From Spirogloea muscicola (Eukaryota > Streptophyta > Zygnematophyceae > Spirogloeales > Spirogloeaceae), in assembly GCA_009602725.1 (NCBI GenBank), contig WELB01000018.1:495828-515566 (forward strand): a stretch of 19,739 bases of DNA, written 5' to 3'. Positions 19,547 through 19,739 of this stretch are shown piece by piece. A program made the position numbers and the translations under genes. The stretch's first letter is position 1, and every line of letters begins with the position of its first letter. A model generated the notes under the pieces. The model did no database searches. It saw nothing but the letters and a program-made list of their open reading frames with translations, and was not told where the DNA came from.

Positions 19547-19739
19547 ATGGATATCTATGGAGGCTACGGCGTGAAATGGTCCTCCCTGATCCAGCATCTG
19601 GCCCGGCTGGTTGATGCGCGTCGTCGAAGTCGGGGGGGCAGCTTGGGCCACTCCAGCATTCCGCAGGCCTTAGTTGCATATTATAGAATGCGGCTCTCGC
19701 TTAGTTTGCAGCGCTCGCAAGCATTGGCTCTTCATCAAC
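19547..19739 (+). CDS. Repeat-family protein, copy 4, 3' partial at window edge
   Basis: An open frame from an ATG (MDIYGGYGVKW) to the window end with no stop. It reads W-S-S-L-I-Q-H-LAR, a basic Arg-rich stretch, IPQALVAYYRMRLSLSLQ and ALALHQ. The W-x-x-L-x-Q-x-LAR block matches copy 3 and the YRMRLSLSLQ block matches copies 1 and 2. It is the least disturbed copy and could be an intact mobile-element frame or a host gene from which the others derive. I do not recognise the family. The start is a guess; the frame is also open just upstream. Confidence 0.45.
   Translation, partial: MDIYGGYGVKWSSLIQHLARLVDARRRSRGGSLGHSSIPQALVAYYRMRLSLSLQRSQALALHQ

Noticed and set aside
1-19739. CRISPR array, bacterial operon or viral genome
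   Set aside because: No regularly spaced repeats with unique spacers, no compact co-oriented genes, and all recognisable genes are intron-bearing or eukaryotic housekeeping and signalling genes.

Overview
The window looks like nuclear DNA of a green plant or streptophyte/green alga. Its genes are broken by many short GT-AG introns (roughly 80-310 bases). The gene set is plant-like: a MEKK-type MAP3K, an EF-hand NCL-type cation/calcium exchanger, a ZRANB3-like SNF2 helicase with a C-terminal HNH nuclease, and RPB6. A plant telo-box (AAACCCTAA) lies upstream of the RPB6 gene. I cannot place the organism more closely. First exons are very GC-rich and the rest of each gene is much less so.

Layout, left to right: a 5'-truncated protein kinase (+, 1-1649); a 13-exon NCL-type exchanger (-, 6860 to 2579); a roughly 3 kb repeat-rich spacer (6861-9830); a 17-exon ZRANB3-like gene (+, 9831-16771); a 6-exon RPB6 gene (-, 19145 to 17338); and the start of a repeat-family reading frame running off the right edge (+, 19547 onward). 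The kinase and exchanger converge, the exchanger and ZRANB3 diverge across the spacer, and ZRANB3 and RPB6 converge. I assembled the three spliced genes by hand. Every junction keeps reading phase and each product matches its family from end to end, so the models should be close to correct. No operon-like cooperation is expected: these are independent housekeeping or signalling genes (calcium and MAPK signalling, replication-fork repair, transcription).

The least explained part is the spacer at about 7.0-9.5 kb. It holds (a) decayed direct repeats just upstream of the exchanger gene, (b) three diverged copies of an unrecognised coding segment, with a fourth at the right edge, two of which end at the same stop position, (c) a shared downstream element with core GGGCTGGC in both orientations, and (d) a foldback structure with 81-base arms made of two such elements. 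The copies differ mostly at third codon positions, which points to an ancestor selected as protein. A protein-coding, 5'-truncated mobile element (non-LTR-like) is the best guess, and I could not name the family. Other points of note are a Z-DNA-prone CA/CG tract in a ZRANB3 intron and a possible in-frame alternative exon extension just before the HNH domain.
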